From contig NZ_CP029255.1 of assembly GCF_003122385.1 (NCBI RefSeq), positions 124,001-188,000 on the forward strand: a stretch of DNA of 64,000 bases, given 5' to 3'. The position numbers and the translations under genes are program-made. The notes beneath the pieces are model-generated. The model did no database searches. It saw nothing but the letters and a program-made list of their open reading frames with translations, and had not been told where the DNA came from. The stretch's first letter is position 1. Each line of letters starts with the position of its first letter. The DNA is from Flavobacterium crocinum (lineage in GTDB: Bacteria; Bacteroidota; Bacteroidia; Flavobacteriales; Flavobacteriaceae). Positions 16,711 to 25,379 of this stretch are shown here, one piece after another.

Positions 16711-16718
16711 TAAATTTG
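16711..16718 (+). promoter_or_regulatory. -7 promoter box of the AAA ATPase gene
   Basis: TAAATTTG is a perfect TAnnTTTG match. It contains the TTG (16716) that would otherwise be the first start codon of the frame, so transcription must begin downstream and the GTG at 16737 is the likely start. Confidence 0.6.
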
Positions 16719-16736
16719 CGCTTTATTTTTAGAATA

Positions 16737-17270
16737 GTGCAAAAAGAAATTATAGTCCTACTTGGCGGTCCCGGTACTGGAAAATCAACACTTATTAACG
16801 AATTGGTAGCTCGTGGCTTTTGCTGCTATCCTGAAATCTCCAGACAGGTTACCATGAAAGCACAACAGGAAGGCATTGAACAATTGTTTCTGGAAAAACC
16901 TCTTTTGTTTAGCGAAATGTTACTGGATGGTCGTATTCAGCAATACAAAAGTGCTCTTGAAGAACCTGATAATATTGTCTTTATTGACAGAGGTATTCCT
17001 GATGTTGTAGCTTATATGGATTACATTGGAGACGAATATCCGGACAGTTTTACAAAAGCTTGTGAAGACTATAAATACACTAAAACTTTTATTCTGCCAC
17101 CTTGGGAAGAAATTTACCAAAGCGACGCAGAACGTTATGAAAATTTTGAGCAGGCTGTTAAAATTCAGGAACATCTTATTGAGACCTATAAAAAATACGG
17201 TTACGAACTGATTGAGGTTCCAAAAGATACGGTTGAAAACAGAATTCTTTATATCTTAGACAAAATTTAG
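16737..17270 (+). CDS. AAA family ATPase (AAA_28-like)
   Basis: A 177-residue P-loop protein. Starting at GTG (residues VQKEIIVLLGG), it shows Walker A GGPGTGKST within the first 20 residues, then CCYPEISRQV, a central NIVFIDRGIPDVVAY with the acidic Walker B-like Asp, and a C-terminal helical part (EQAVKIQEHLIETYKKYGYELIEVP, split here by family). It resembles small predicted ATPases or nucleotide kinases of the AAA_28 group; substrate unknown. It precedes recQ by 64 bases but recQ has its own promoter-like element. Confidence 0.8.
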   Translation: MQKEIIVLLGGPGTGKSTLINELVARGFCCYPEISRQVTMKAQQEGIEQLFLEKPLLFSEMLLDGRIQQYKSALEEPDNIVFIDRGIPDVVAYMDYIGDEYPDSFTKACEDYKYTKTFILPPWEEIYQSDAERYENFEQAVKIQEHLIETYKKYGYELIEVPKDTVENRILYILDKI

Positions 17271-17285
17271 TAAAAGGTTTTAAAG

Positions 17286-17315
17286 TTGCAAAACTAGAAC
17301 TGTTTTCTAAATTTT
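17286..17315 (+). promoter_or_regulatory. Near-consensus promoter of recQ-fmt
   Basis: TTG at 17286-17288, a 19-base spacer and TAAATTTT at 17308-17315 fit the Bacteroidota TTG-N19-TAnnTTTG pattern with one mismatch. The recQ ATG is 20 bases downstream. Confidence 0.55.
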
Positions 17316-17334
17316 TAACTTTAAAACTAATGCA

Positions 17335-19230
17335 ATGCTCGGAGCGCAGGATATTCTTCTAAAATACTGGAAACACGACAGTTTTAGGCCGTTGCAAAAA
17401 GAAATTATCGATTCGGTTCTGGAAGGACAGGATACTTTTGCGGTGCTTCCGACGGGTGGCGGGAAATCGATTTGTTTTCAGGTTCCAGCTATGATGCAGG
17501 AAGGAATTTGCTTGGTTATTTCGCCTTTGATCGCTTTGATGAAAGATCAGGTAATGAATCTTCAGAAAAGAGAAATTAAAGCTATTGCTCTTACCGGTGG
17601 AATTCATACCGAAGAAATCATAGATTTACTGGACAATTGTCAATATGGAAATTATAAATTTCTATACATGTCGCCTGAAAGACTACAATCAGACTGGATT
17701 CTCGAGCGTATCAAAAATCTTCCAATTAATTTAATTGCTATTGACGAAGCGCATTGTGTTTCGCAATGGGGGCATGATTTTAGACCGGCATATCTTAAAA
17801 TTTCTGAACTGAAAAAATTCTTCCCTAAAATTCCTTTTCTGGCTTTAACTGCTACAGCAACTCCGAGAGTTATTGAAGATATCAGAACGCAGTTAGAACT
17901 AAAAAATCCTAGACATTTTCAACAATCATTTGAGCGTAAAAATATTGCTTATATGGTTTTTGAAGTAGAAGATAAATTGTATCGAACAGAACAAATCCTG
18001 AAAAAGAATCCGCAACCTTCTATTATATATGTTCGAAATCGTAAGGCTTGTTTGAATATGTCTTCGCAATTGCAATCACTTGGATTCACTTCGACTTATT
18101 ATCACGGCGGACTTTCGGCAAAAGAAAAAGACAAAAACATGCAGTTGTGGATGTCTCAACAAGCGCAGGTTATCGTAGCAACGAATGCTTTTGGAATGGG
18201 AATTGACAAAGACAATGTTAAAACGGTTATTCATACGCAGCTTCCTGAAAACTTAGAAAATTATTATCAGGAATCTGGCAGAGCAGGACGAAATGGCGCT
18301 AAAGCATTTTCGGTTTTGCTTTACAATAATTCGGATATGATCCAGACTGAACAGCAGTTTATCAATATTCTTCCTGATAAAAAGTTCCTGAAAACGATGT
18401 ACGTTAAGCTTTGTAATTATTTTCAGATTGCTTATGGCGAAGGTCTTGATGAATCTTTTTCTTTTAAATTGAATCATTTTTGCAATAAATACGACTTCCC
18501 TACTTTAAAAACTTATAATGCTTTGCAGTTTTTGAGTCAGCAGGGAATTATTACCATGTCACAGGAATTTTCTGAAAAAATTAATATTCAGTTTTTGATT
18601 GAATCTAAAGAGGTAATTCGATACATGAGTCTGAATCCAAATGATGAAGAAATTATGCTGGCCATTTTGAGAACCTATCCTGGTGTTTATGAAGTAAAAT
18701 CAAATCTGAATTTAGGATTGATTGCTAAAAAATCTAATCATACCGAAGAACAAGTTGTTGCGGTTTTAGAAAAATTAAAGGAAAAGGAAATTATCGAGTA
18801 CAAATCTAAAAACAACGACGCTACTATTTTATTTAATGAAGTCCGCGAAGACGATCTTACTATAAATAGGGTTTCAAAATATTTAGAAAAACAAAATCAA
18901 GTTAAAAAAGAACAGCTTCATTCTGTTTTACATTATATAAAAGACACCAAAACTTGCAAAAACAGATTGGTTTTGAATTATTTTGGAGAAGAAACCAACG
19001 AAAACTGCGGTATTTGTTCATACTGCATTACCCAAAAAGGAAAAATTACAGAAGCAGATTCGATTGCTGATAAAATTTTATCACTTTTAAAAACAGCTTC
19101 TTTGACTTCGAGAGAAATTGAAACCCAAATCAAAATGGATACAAAAGACATTATTTCGGTTCTTCAGGAATTGCTCGAAAACAATCATATCATTATACAA
19201 GCGAATAATAAATACACTTTAAAATCATAA
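17335..19230 (+). CDS. recQ: RecQ-family ATP-dependent DNA helicase
   Basis: The 631-residue protein is a superfamily 2 helicase that unwinds DNA 3'-5' in recombination and repair. Walker A LPTGGGKS has Lys44; the DEAH box is IDEAHCVSQWGHDFRP (Asp137 onward). Motifs in the second RecA domain include SIIYVRNRK, ATNAFGMGIDK and QESGRAGRNG. A zinc-binding cluster (CKNRLVLNYFGE...CGICSYC) sits at about 540-565, followed by a winged-helix-like tail. No C-terminal HRDC domain is evident, so this is the shorter Bacteroidota form. Its stop shares a base with the fmt start (TAATG), indicating translational coupling. Confidence 0.93.
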   Translation: MLGAQDILLKYWKHDSFRPLQKEIIDSVLEGQDTFAVLPTGGGKSICFQVPAMMQEGICLVISPLIALMKDQVMNLQKREIKAIALTGGIHTEEIIDLLDNCQYGNYKFLYMSPERLQSDWILERIKNLPINLIAIDEAHCVSQWGHDFRPAYLKISELKKFFPKIPFLALTATATPRVIEDIRTQLELKNPRHFQQSFERKNIAYMVFEVEDKLYRTEQILKKNPQPSIIYVRNRKACLNMSSQLQSLGFTSTYYHGGLSAKEKDKNMQLWMSQQAQVIVATNAFGMGIDKDNVKTVIHTQLPENLENYYQESGRAGRNGAKAFSVLLYNNSDMIQTEQQFINILPDKKFLKTMYVKLCNYFQIAYGEGLDESFSFKLNHFCNKYDFPTLKTYNALQFLSQQGIITMSQEFSEKINIQFLIESKEVIRYMSLNPNDEEIMLAILRTYPGVYEVKSNLNLGLIAKKSNHTEEQVVAVLEKLKEKEIIEYKSKNNDATILFNEVREDDLTINRVSKYLEKQNQVKKEQLHSVLHYIKDTKTCKNRLVLNYFGEETNENCGICSYCITQKGKITEADSIADKILSLLKTASLTSREIETQIKMDTKDIISVLQELLENNHIIIQANNKYTLKS

Positions 19231-20177
19231 TGGAGAAATTGAGAATTATTTTTATGGGAACTCCCGAATTTGCTGTCGGCATTTTGGACACCATTATCAA
19301 AAACAACTACGAGGTTGTCGGCGTAATTACTGCTGCAGATAAACCGGCAGGACGCGGACAAAAAATAAAATATTCGGCTGTAAAGGAATATGCACTTGCC
19401 AATAATCTTACTTTATTACAACCAACCAATTTAAAAGACGAGAACTTTTTAGAAGAATTAAAAGCCTTAAATGCTAATTTACAAATTGTTGTAGCTTTTA
19501 GAATGTTACCAAAAGTAGTTTGGGAAATGCCAAGTTTAGGAACATTCAACCTTCATGCCTCTTTATTGCCAAATTATCGCGGGGCGGCACCTATTAACTG
19601 GGCAATTATAAATGGAGAAACCAAAACCGGAGTTACCACTTTCTTTATTGATGATAAAATTGACACTGGTGCAATGATTCTAAATTCTGAAATCGCAATT
19701 GAACCGGAAGAAACTGCAGGACAATTACATGATCGTTTGATGCATTTAGGAAGCACAACCGTTATTGATACTTTAAAAGTTATTGAAACCGGAAATGTAA
19801 CCACTACAATCCAGGAAGATAACGACGAAATCAAAACGGCTTATAAATTAAACAAAGAAAACTGTAAAATTGACTGGACAAAATCCGGAGCAGAAATCAA
19901 TAATCTGATTCGAGGATTAAGTCCATATCCTGCTTCCTGGTGTTATTTAAAAGATCAAAACGAGGAACTTAACATCAAAATTTATGAGGCAAAACTGATC
20001 TCAGAGTCCCATTCTTATGAGATTGGAAAATTAATTAGCAGTAAAAAAGAAATCAAGATTGCAATAAAAGAGGGTTTTATTCAGTTATTAAGTTTACAAT
20101 TTCCAGGAAAAAAAAGAATGCTTGCTTCAGAAATATTAAATGGAGTAAGCTTTTCAGATGCCGCAAAAGTCTATTAA
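19230..20177 (+). CDS. fmt: Methionyl-tRNA formyltransferase
   Basis: The 315-residue enzyme formylates initiator Met-tRNA using 10-formyltetrahydrofolate. The N-terminal domain begins RIIFMGTPEFAV and contains NLHASLLPNYRGAAPIN with the catalytic Asn-His pair, and DKIDTGAMI with the catalytic Asp. The C-terminal tRNA-binding OB-like domain follows from about 205 (RGLSPYPASWCYLK). Length is typical. It overlaps recQ by one base. Fmt is usually found next to def elsewhere, so the pairing with recQ is the local feature of note. Confidence 0.96.
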   Translation: MEKLRIIFMGTPEFAVGILDTIIKNNYEVVGVITAADKPAGRGQKIKYSAVKEYALANNLTLLQPTNLKDENFLEELKALNANLQIVVAFRMLPKVVWEMPSLGTFNLHASLLPNYRGAAPINWAIINGETKTGVTTFFIDDKIDTGAMILNSEIAIEPEETAGQLHDRLMHLGSTTVIDTLKVIETGNVTTTIQEDNDEIKTAYKLNKENCKIDWTKSGAEINNLIRGLSPYPASWCYLKDQNEELNIKIYEAKLISESHSYEIGKLISSKKEIKIAIKEGFIQLLSLQFPGKKRMLASEILNGVSFSDAAKVY

Positions 20178-20283
20178 CGTCAGTAAAACAGGGGTTTGTA
20201 CTTGATTTTTATCGATGAATAACATTCTTTATGAACAAAAAAAGCAAGTTATTAACAATTTTTGCTAAAATTAAAGAAAAGAC

Positions 20284-20313
20284 TTGCACGCAACGGATTT
20301 CCTACTAAATTTG
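20284..20313 (+). promoter_or_regulatory. Consensus promoter of the HU gene
   Basis: TTG at 20284-20286, a 19-base spacer and TAAATTTG at 20306-20313 match the Bacteroidota promoter consensus exactly. The ATG is 44 bases downstream. This is one of the two best promoters in the window. Confidence 0.8.
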
Positions 20314-20357
20314 TGTATTAACAATTTTTTTTAACCAACAATTAATAACTAATTATT

Positions 20358-20630
20358 ATGAACAAATCAGAATTAATCGATGCTATCGCTGCTGATGCAG
20401 GAATTACAAAAGCTGCGGCGAAATTAGCTTTAGAGTCTTTTTTAGGTAACGTAGGTACAACTTTGAAAAAAGGAGGAAGAGTTTCATTAGTAGGTTTCGG
20501 ATCTTGGTCAGTTTCTTCTAGAGCTGCTAGAGACGGTAGAAACCCTCAAACAGGAAAAACTATTAAAATCGCAGCTAAAAATGTTGTAAAATTCAAAGCT
20601 GGTGCTGAATTAGAAGGTGCAGTGAACTAA
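20358..20630 (+). CDS. HU family DNA-binding protein
   Basis: A 90-residue histone-like protein that dimerizes and bends DNA. The helical N-terminus is MNKSELIDAIAADAGITKAAA. The beta-arm region contains GRVSLVGFGSWSV and the conserved RAARDGRNPQTGKTIKIAAKN with the intercalating Pro at the arm tip. Length and motifs are standard. It is monocistronic, with a perfect promoter and a strong terminator, consistent with high constitutive expression. HU and IHF subunits are not separable here, but HU is the usual call. Confidence 0.95.
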   Translation: MNKSELIDAIAADAGITKAAAKLALESFLGNVGTTLKKGGRVSLVGFGSWSVSSRAARDGRNPQTGKTIKIAAKNVVKFKAGAELEGAVN

Positions 20631-20662
20631 GTAAGAAAGTTCTCTAAACTTACAATATAATT

Positions 20663-20690
20663 AAAACCTTCCATTAGGAAGGTTTTTTTA
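20663..20690 (+). terminator. Intrinsic terminator of the HU gene
   Basis: AAAACCTTCC and GGAAGGTTTT pair around ATTA, followed by a T-run. Confidence 0.9.
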
Positions 20691-20758
20691 TGCGGTTTAA
20701 CGATTTTTTTTGTGATTTTAATTTTTTTATGATTAAATTTAATAAAAATTGTAACCGT

Positions 20759-21319
20759 ATGATTTCAGAAAAATTAAAAAAAGGACACCTGCTTATTGCC
20801 GAGCCTTCAATAATTGGAGATTTATCTTTTAACAGATCGGTAATTTTATTAGCAGACCATAACAAAGAAGGATCAATAGGTTTTATAATCAATAAGCCAT
20901 TAAAATATACTATTAGTGACTTAATACCGGAAATTGATGCCAACTTTAAGATATACAACGGAGGACCTGTAGAACAAGACAACCTTTATTTCATTCACAA
21001 TATTCCTGAATTAATCCCAAATAGTGTTGAGATTTCGAACGGAATTTATTGGGGAGGTGATTTTGAATCTACCAAAGACCTTATAAACAGCGGTGCTATT
21101 AGCAAAAACAACATTCGCTTTTTCTTAGGGTATACTGGTTGGGACGAAAATCAGTTGGAAAATGAAATGCAGGGAAACTCCTGGATTATTGCTGATAATA
21201 ATTATAAGAACAAAATTATCGGAAAATCCACTACGCACTTTTGGAAAGAGCAGATTATTGAGCTTGGCGGTGATTATCTTATTTGGTCTAATGCACCTGA
21301 AAATCCATATCTGAATTAA
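20759..21319 (+). CDS. YqgE/AlgH family protein (UPF0301)
   Basis: A 186-residue cytoplasmic protein of the YqgE/AlgH family, whose molecular function is unresolved. The start at MISEKLKKGHLLIA was chosen because it gives the usual family length; a Met ten codons upstream is also open. Landmarks are SVILLADHNKEGSIGFIINKP, the central YNGGPVEQDNLYFIH, RFFLGYTGWDENQLE and the C-terminal WKEQIIELGGDY. The stop overlaps the convergent aminotransferase gene by four bases. Confidence 0.9.
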   Translation: MISEKLKKGHLLIAEPSIIGDLSFNRSVILLADHNKEGSIGFIINKPLKYTISDLIPEIDANFKIYNGGPVEQDNLYFIHNIPELIPNSVEISNGIYWGGDFESTKDLINSGAISKNNIRFFLGYTGWDENQLENEMQGNSWIIADNNYKNKIIGKSTTHFWKEQIIELGGDYLIWSNAPENPYLN

Positions 21320-22152
21320 TTTTCAGAAATGGATTCATTTAGTTTCTGCACTAATAAATGAGCCAGATTTACTTTAAACTCCTTTTTTCGATATTTAGTT
21401 ATCGGCTGTATCCCTGTGATTACATTTGTCAGAAATAATTCGTCTGCTTTCTGAAGATCAAACGGCGAAATTATTTCTTCTGAAACCTCTATGCCTTCTA
21501 CTTTCTTAGCTAGAGCTAAAATTTGTTTGCGCATTATTCCGTTTAAAGCTCCTTCTGAAACCGGCGGTGTAATCAGTTTATTTCCTGAAACCATAAAGAT
21601 ATTTCCCTGAAGTGCTTCAACTACGTTTTTGCTGTCATTCAGTAAAATACAATTCGCAAGGCCGTTTTCCTCTGCAAAAATGCTTCCTGTTATATTAATC
21701 ATTTTATTAGTCGTTTTAAGCGACGATAATAATTGTTTTGTAACATAGAAGTCTTTATACAAATCTACTTCGTATTCATTTGTATTTATACTATATCCTT
21801 TATTTCCAAGAGAAATGGCGTTTATTAAAAAAGAAATATCATTTGTTTTAGGAAGATACAAACCACCATCTTTTCTAAAAACAGTGATTCTGGCTCTTGC
21901 TGAAGCGGAAATATTTAATTGGTTAACCAAATTAAGAATTTGTTCTTCAAAATATTCCATGGTAAAATCCATAGGAATCATCATTCTAACGACACGCATT
22001 GAAGCCATCAGTCTAAAATAATGATCCTCGAGAAACAAGATTTTTCCGTTGACAATTTTTACTGTTTCAAATATTCCGTCACCATACAAAAAAGCGCGGT
22101 TTAGCGTTAGTATATTGTCTTCCTGCGCTATGTTTCCGTTAAAATTAATCAT
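21316..22152 (-). CDS. Class IV aminotransferase-fold enzyme (PabC-like)
   Basis: The 278-residue PLP enzyme has the fold type IV pattern: N-terminal NRAFLYGDGIFETVK, Arg-containing ARITVFR, the lysine region LLSSLKTTNKM, GLANCILLNDSKNVVEALQGNIF, and the phosphate-binding GALNGIMRKQIL. Candidates are aminodeoxychorismate lyase (folate pathway) and branched-chain or D-amino-acid aminotransferases. The length and lack of branched-chain signatures favour the lyase, but this is not decisive. It is followed on the minus strand orientation by nothing, and preceded by the START-like gene, possibly cotranscribed (54 bases apart). Confidence 0.82.
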   Translation of the reverse strand: MINFNGNIAQEDNILTLNRAFLYGDGIFETVKIVNGKILFLEDHYFRLMASMRVVRMMIPMDFTMEYFEEQILNLVNQLNISASARARITVFRKDGGLYLPKTNDISFLINAISLGNKGYSINTNEYEVDLYKDFYVTKQLLSSLKTTNKMINITGSIFAEENGLANCILLNDSKNVVEALQGNIFMVSGNKLITPPVSEGALNGIMRKQILALAKKVEGIEVSEEIISPFDLQKADELFLTNVITGIQPITKYRKKEFKVNLAHLLVQKLNESISEN

Positions 22153-22206
22153 AAAAAAACCCTGAATTTTGTTCAGGGCAAATATAAGGTATAAAATAGA
22201 CTTTTA

Positions 22207-22599
22207 CTAAACAGATCCTATAAGATGTTTCAAGTCTGAGATTTGATTCTCCCACAATTGTTTAGCTTCTCCTAATTCTTCTTTTTCTGCAAAATCAACT
22301 ACCATTAATGATACATCTTTAGTTAATTCATCAACTAAAATATGAAGTTCAAAAAAGTAATCAGTGTCTTTACTGCTTTCGTCAACCCATTTAAATTTTA
22401 CTTTTTCACCAGATTTTTTAGATGCCAGACGGGCTTTTTCCTGTGAATCATTCCAGATAAATGTAAAAAACTCTCCTCTTGAATTAACATTGTCAGCAAA
22501 CCATTCTTGTAAACCTGACGGAGTTGATATATATTGATACAATAATTGCGGCGAAGAATTGATCGGAAACTCTATTTCGTAACGTATTTTTGACTCCAT
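22207..22599 (-). CDS. START-like domain protein (SRPBCC fold)
   Basis: A 130-residue cytoplasmic protein with the helix-grip fold of the AHSA1/START-like group. It begins KIRYEIEFPINSSPQLLYQYIS, then GLQEWFADNVNSRG, then alternating strands (FTFIWNDSQEKARL, KVKFKWVDES, FFELHILVDE), ending in a long helix (AKQLWENQISDLKHLIGS). Such domains bind hydrophobic ligands or partner proteins. The genomic pairing with yqgE and the aminotransferase seems conserved in Flavobacteriia. Role unknown. Confidence 0.85.
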   Translation of the reverse strand: MESKIRYEIEFPINSSPQLLYQYISTPSGLQEWFADNVNSRGEFFTFIWNDSQEKARLASKKSGEKVKFKWVDESSKDTDYFFELHILVDELTKDVSLMVVDFAEKEELGEAKQLWENQISDLKHLIGSV

Positions 22600-22687
22600 G
22601 TGCTACTTTTAATTTTTTTGGAAATATAAGAATATATGTCCAAAAACAATGCGTTTTTAAAAATATTTTTTTTTCTTCATTTTATGC

Positions 22688-22717
22688 TTGCACGCTTTAA
22701 TATTATTTCTATCTTTG
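22688..22717 (+). promoter_or_regulatory. Consensus promoter of tRNA-Met
   Basis: TTG at 22688-22690, 19 bases, then TATCTTTG at 22710-22717 match the Bacteroidota consensus exactly. The mature tRNA starts 34 bases later. Confidence 0.8.
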
Positions 22718-22750
22718 CACCCGCAATCAGGAATTCATGATAGCAGTCCA

Positions 22751-22824
22751 GGCGAGGTAGCTCAGTTGGTTAGAGCGCAGGATTCATAACCCTGAGGTCA
22801 CGGGTTCAACTCCCGTCCTCGCTA
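22751..22824 (+). tRNA. tRNA-Met (anticodon CAT)
   Basis: A 74-base cloverleaf. The acceptor stem GGCGAGG pairs with CCTCGCT (G1-U72 wobble), the D arm is GCTCAGTTGGTTAGAGC, the anticodon loop is TTCATAA, and the T arm is CGGGTTCAACTCCCG. The loop-closing anticodon pair is an A-C mismatch. CCA is not encoded. CAT also fits the lysidine-modified tRNA-Ile; the GTTGGTTAGAGC D arm and overall sequence favour elongator Met. It has a consensus promoter and terminator of its own. Confidence 0.92.
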
Positions 22825-22832
22825 CAAAAGGC

Positions 22833-22868
22833 AAAACCCTTAAACAGAAATGTTTAAGGGTTTTTATT
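22833..22868 (+). terminator. Intrinsic terminator of tRNA-Met
   Basis: AAAACCCTTAAACA and TGTTTAAGGGTTTT are fully complementary around a GAAA-like loop, followed by T-rich sequence. Confidence 0.92.
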
Positions 22869-22928
22869 TATAATTTTCTTTCACTCAAAGAAAGACTAAC
22901 CTGAATATTGAACATTTCAATATTCAAT

Positions 22929-23770
22929 CTATAAACTATTCATAGGATAACAATCATCGTAATATAAATTTCGAATAGCAGTTACATCAATATCAGACAA
23001 TTTATTTCTGATTATTTGAGCCTCTTTTAACTGACCGTAAAATCTATTCCCATTTATAAGTTCTATTGAAAATCGTTCCGCTATAGCATAAGTACCTTTC
23101 TGAAAATCAGAAGAACATACAAACATTCCGTTCTTATGCCCATTTATTATTAATGCTCCTAATAAAGATCGTATTTGTTCTAACTTAATTTTATTCTTTG
23201 ATCTTTTAACTTGAACACCTATAGTTGAATTATTATTTCTTAGAACAACATCAATCCCGCCATCATTTGTGTATCCAGAACAAATCGTATCATAACCAAA
23301 GTCCTTATAAACATCCGCAACCAGCTTTTCAAAAAGTCTTGGATTTACATCAAATCTATTTTCATAATTTCTCACTAAATAATTTCTCACTTCCGACAAG
23401 GGCAAATCTGATTTATTGTAATCTAAGTTTTTCAACGATCCATTTAAACCAAAAAAACATTCCACATTTGCCACTGAGCCCCCACCCAATATCTTTCTAA
23501 AATTTTCCACCATCCACAAACTAAACAACTTCCTAAAATTGTGTTCTCATAATTCAAGTTCGAAATAATTCTGAAATTTTTTTTTTCAAAACCTCCATGA
23601 ATGTTCTCCATGATTATTCTATGTCCATTAAAGCGATGTTTAATATCGTTCAAGGAAACATTTAAAATCTGATCAATTTTTTGAATTAAAAGTTCAGTTT
23701 TACAGTAAATACATCTAGTATTATGTCTGCTATCGGATGTGAATTTTGGATTTATAGAATCAAGATACAT
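22929..23770 (-). pseudogene. Mrr-type restriction endonuclease with zinc-finger N-terminus, frameshifted
   Basis: Two overlapping minus-strand frames make one gene broken near 23507. The 5' frame (from ATG at 23770) encodes a zinc-ribbon-like start with RCIYCKTE and SCLVCGWW. The 3' frame (to 22929) encodes ENFRKILGGGSVANVE and a PD-(D/E)xK endonuclease core: FEKLVADVYKDFGY, Asp in NDGGIDVVLR, and the QxK motif in GVQVKRS. Adding one G to the GG at 23507-23508 rejoins them as CGWWENFRKIL and gives a 280-residue protein. So a one-base deletion, or a sequencing error, separates DNA recognition from cleavage. It lies directly behind tRNA-Met, a common insertion site. Role, if intact, would be cleavage of modified or foreign DNA. 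Confidence 0.78.
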
Positions 23771-24012
23771 AATGTTTACCGATTTAAAAATGAAGGATTT
23801 TTAAAATTAATATGTAACACAAAAGTATTTATAGCATTACAACGAATAAATTACAATTAAATTTTATCATATGAATGGAGTAGCCTATAAAGCTAAGCAG
23901 ATATTATAAAAATTACTTAGATTTACAACACGAAAGAAATGTTATTCAAAAATTGATTTCAATTGCATTAAAAATAAATGAAATCAGAAACTAATTACAA
24001 AATTTAAAATAA

Positions 24013-25107
24013 ATGAGCCAATATCCTCTTCCGTTATTGCCTTTACAACATGAAGTAGAAAGTAAAGCAGTACTTAAAAAACTAGCATTGGCTCACAAGG
24101 CACTAGCTGAACTCAATGGTGTTGCTGAAACTATCCCAAATGAGGTTATTATCTTAAACACACTTTCTCTACAAGAAGCAAAAGACAGTTCGGCAATTGA
24201 AAATATCATTACAACACATGATGAACTATTTAGCAGTGATAATATAGCACAGCAATTTGCTAGTTCAGCTGCCAAAGAGGTTTATAATTATGCTTCTGCT
24301 TTAAAAGAAGGGTTTATAGTTGTTCGTCAAAAACAAATTATTACTTGCAATCATATTATAGAAATTCAAAGTGTACTTGAAGAAACTAAATCTGGTTTTA
24401 GAAAACTTCCTGGTACAGCACTTAAAAATGGCGAAACTGGAGAAACTGTTTATACTCCACCGCAAAACCATGATGAGATTGTTAATTTGATGAGTAATCT
24501 GGAAACATTCATAAATGATGATACTTTGACCGATATTGACGCACTTGTAAAAATGGCAATTATTCATCATCAGTTCGAAAGCATTCATCCATTTTATGAT
24601 GGAAATGGGAGAACTGGAAGAATAATTAATATTTTATATCTTGTGAAAGAAAATTTACTCCACTTACCTATTCTTTATTTAAGCAGATATATAAATCAAA
24701 ACAAAGGAAATTATTATCACTTATTACAAGAAACCAGAATAACGCACAATTGGGAACCATGGATTTTATTTATGCTTGAAGCAATAGAACAAACCTCAAT
24801 TCAAACGACTGGTATTATCAGAGGAATTAAAATCTTGATGATGGATTACAAACAAAAAATCCGAACAAATTTGCCAAAAATGTATTCTCAAGATTTAATA
24901 AATAATTTATTTAAACATCCGTACACCAAGATTGATTTTCTAGTTCAGGATTTGGATATTACCAGACAAACAGCATCAAAATACTTAGATCAACTTATAG
25001 ATATTCAGTTAGTAACATTACATAAAATAGGAAAAGAAAACTTTTACATTAATACAGCATTATACGACTTTTTACACAATGCACCTCAACAGTTTAAATT
25101 TAAATAA
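24013..25107 (+). CDS. Fic family protein (class II, self-inhibited AMP transferase type)
   Basis: A 364-residue Fic protein, an enzyme family that mostly attaches AMP to Tyr, Ser or Thr of target proteins. The active-site loop is IHPFYDGNGRTGR with catalytic His192. An N-terminal inhibitory helix motif is present at Ser59-xxx-Glu63-Asn64 (DSSAIENI), which marks class II, where antitoxin and Fic domains are in one chain. The C-terminal 85 residues form a winged-helix domain (YTKIDFLVQDLDITRQTASKYLDQL, in pieces), suggesting DNA binding. The length is typical for this group. No separate antitoxin gene is seen. It stands alone between the broken endonuclease and a direct-repeat region. Confidence 0.92.
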   Translation: MSQYPLPLLPLQHEVESKAVLKKLALAHKALAELNGVAETIPNEVIILNTLSLQEAKDSSAIENIITTHDELFSSDNIAQQFASSAAKEVYNYASALKEGFIVVRQKQIITCNHIIEIQSVLEETKSGFRKLPGTALKNGETGETVYTPPQNHDEIVNLMSNLETFINDDTLTDIDALVKMAIIHHQFESIHPFYDGNGRTGRIINILYLVKENLLHLPILYLSRYINQNKGNYYHLLQETRITHNWEPWILFMLEAIEQTSIQTTGIIRGIKILMMDYKQKIRTNLPKMYSQDLINNLFKHPYTKIDFLVQDLDITRQTASKYLDQLIDIQLVTLHKIGKENFYINTALYDFLHNAPQQFKFK

Positions 25108-25152
25108 ATTTATATTTTAAATATATGCTCATGTAAAAAAAACTTAAAAAAC

Positions 25153-25218
25153 TTAACATGTTAAAATTCTCATGTTAGAAAATTTCAAAAAAGTTAACAC
25201 GTTATAAATCTCATGTTA
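25153..25218. repeat. Pair of 25-bp direct repeats (TTAACAYGTTA...TCATGTTA)
   Basis: Two 25-base units start at 25153 and 25194. Each consists of the near-palindrome TTAACATGTTA or TTAACACGTTA, six A/T-rich bases, then TCATGTTA. The 41-bp phase puts the units about four helical turns apart. They lie downstream of the Fic gene and upstream of a small gene with a promoter box at 25307. A binding site for a dimeric regulator is the likeliest reading. Confidence 0.6.
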
Positions 25219-25306
25219 ATCATAAACACATTCTTAAGTCCAATATAATCCCAATACTTTTTTTAAAGTGGTGCTTTTTTTATTTACAAATCTTTGTAAT
25301 TTGTAC

Positions 25307-25314
25307 TAAATTTG
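25307..25314 (+). promoter_or_regulatory. -7 promoter box of the 86-residue gene
   Basis: TAAATTTG matches TAnnTTTG, 65 bases before the ATG at 25380. No TTG is present at the -33 position. The repeats at 25153-25218 lie about 90 bases upstream. Confidence 0.5.
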
Positions 25315-25379
25315 TAACTTATAATGCAGCATAAAAAACATCAAACCCACTTTTTTCAATCTAAGTATTTTAGTACCAA

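Noticed and set aside
22751..22824. tRNA-Ile with lysidine-modified CAT anticodon
   Set aside because: Body sequence fits elongator tRNA-Met better; not fully excluded by eye.
22751..25260. Integrative element at tRNA-Met with attachment repeats
   Set aside because: No second copy of the tRNA 3' end and no integrase were found downstream, so only the position is suggestive.
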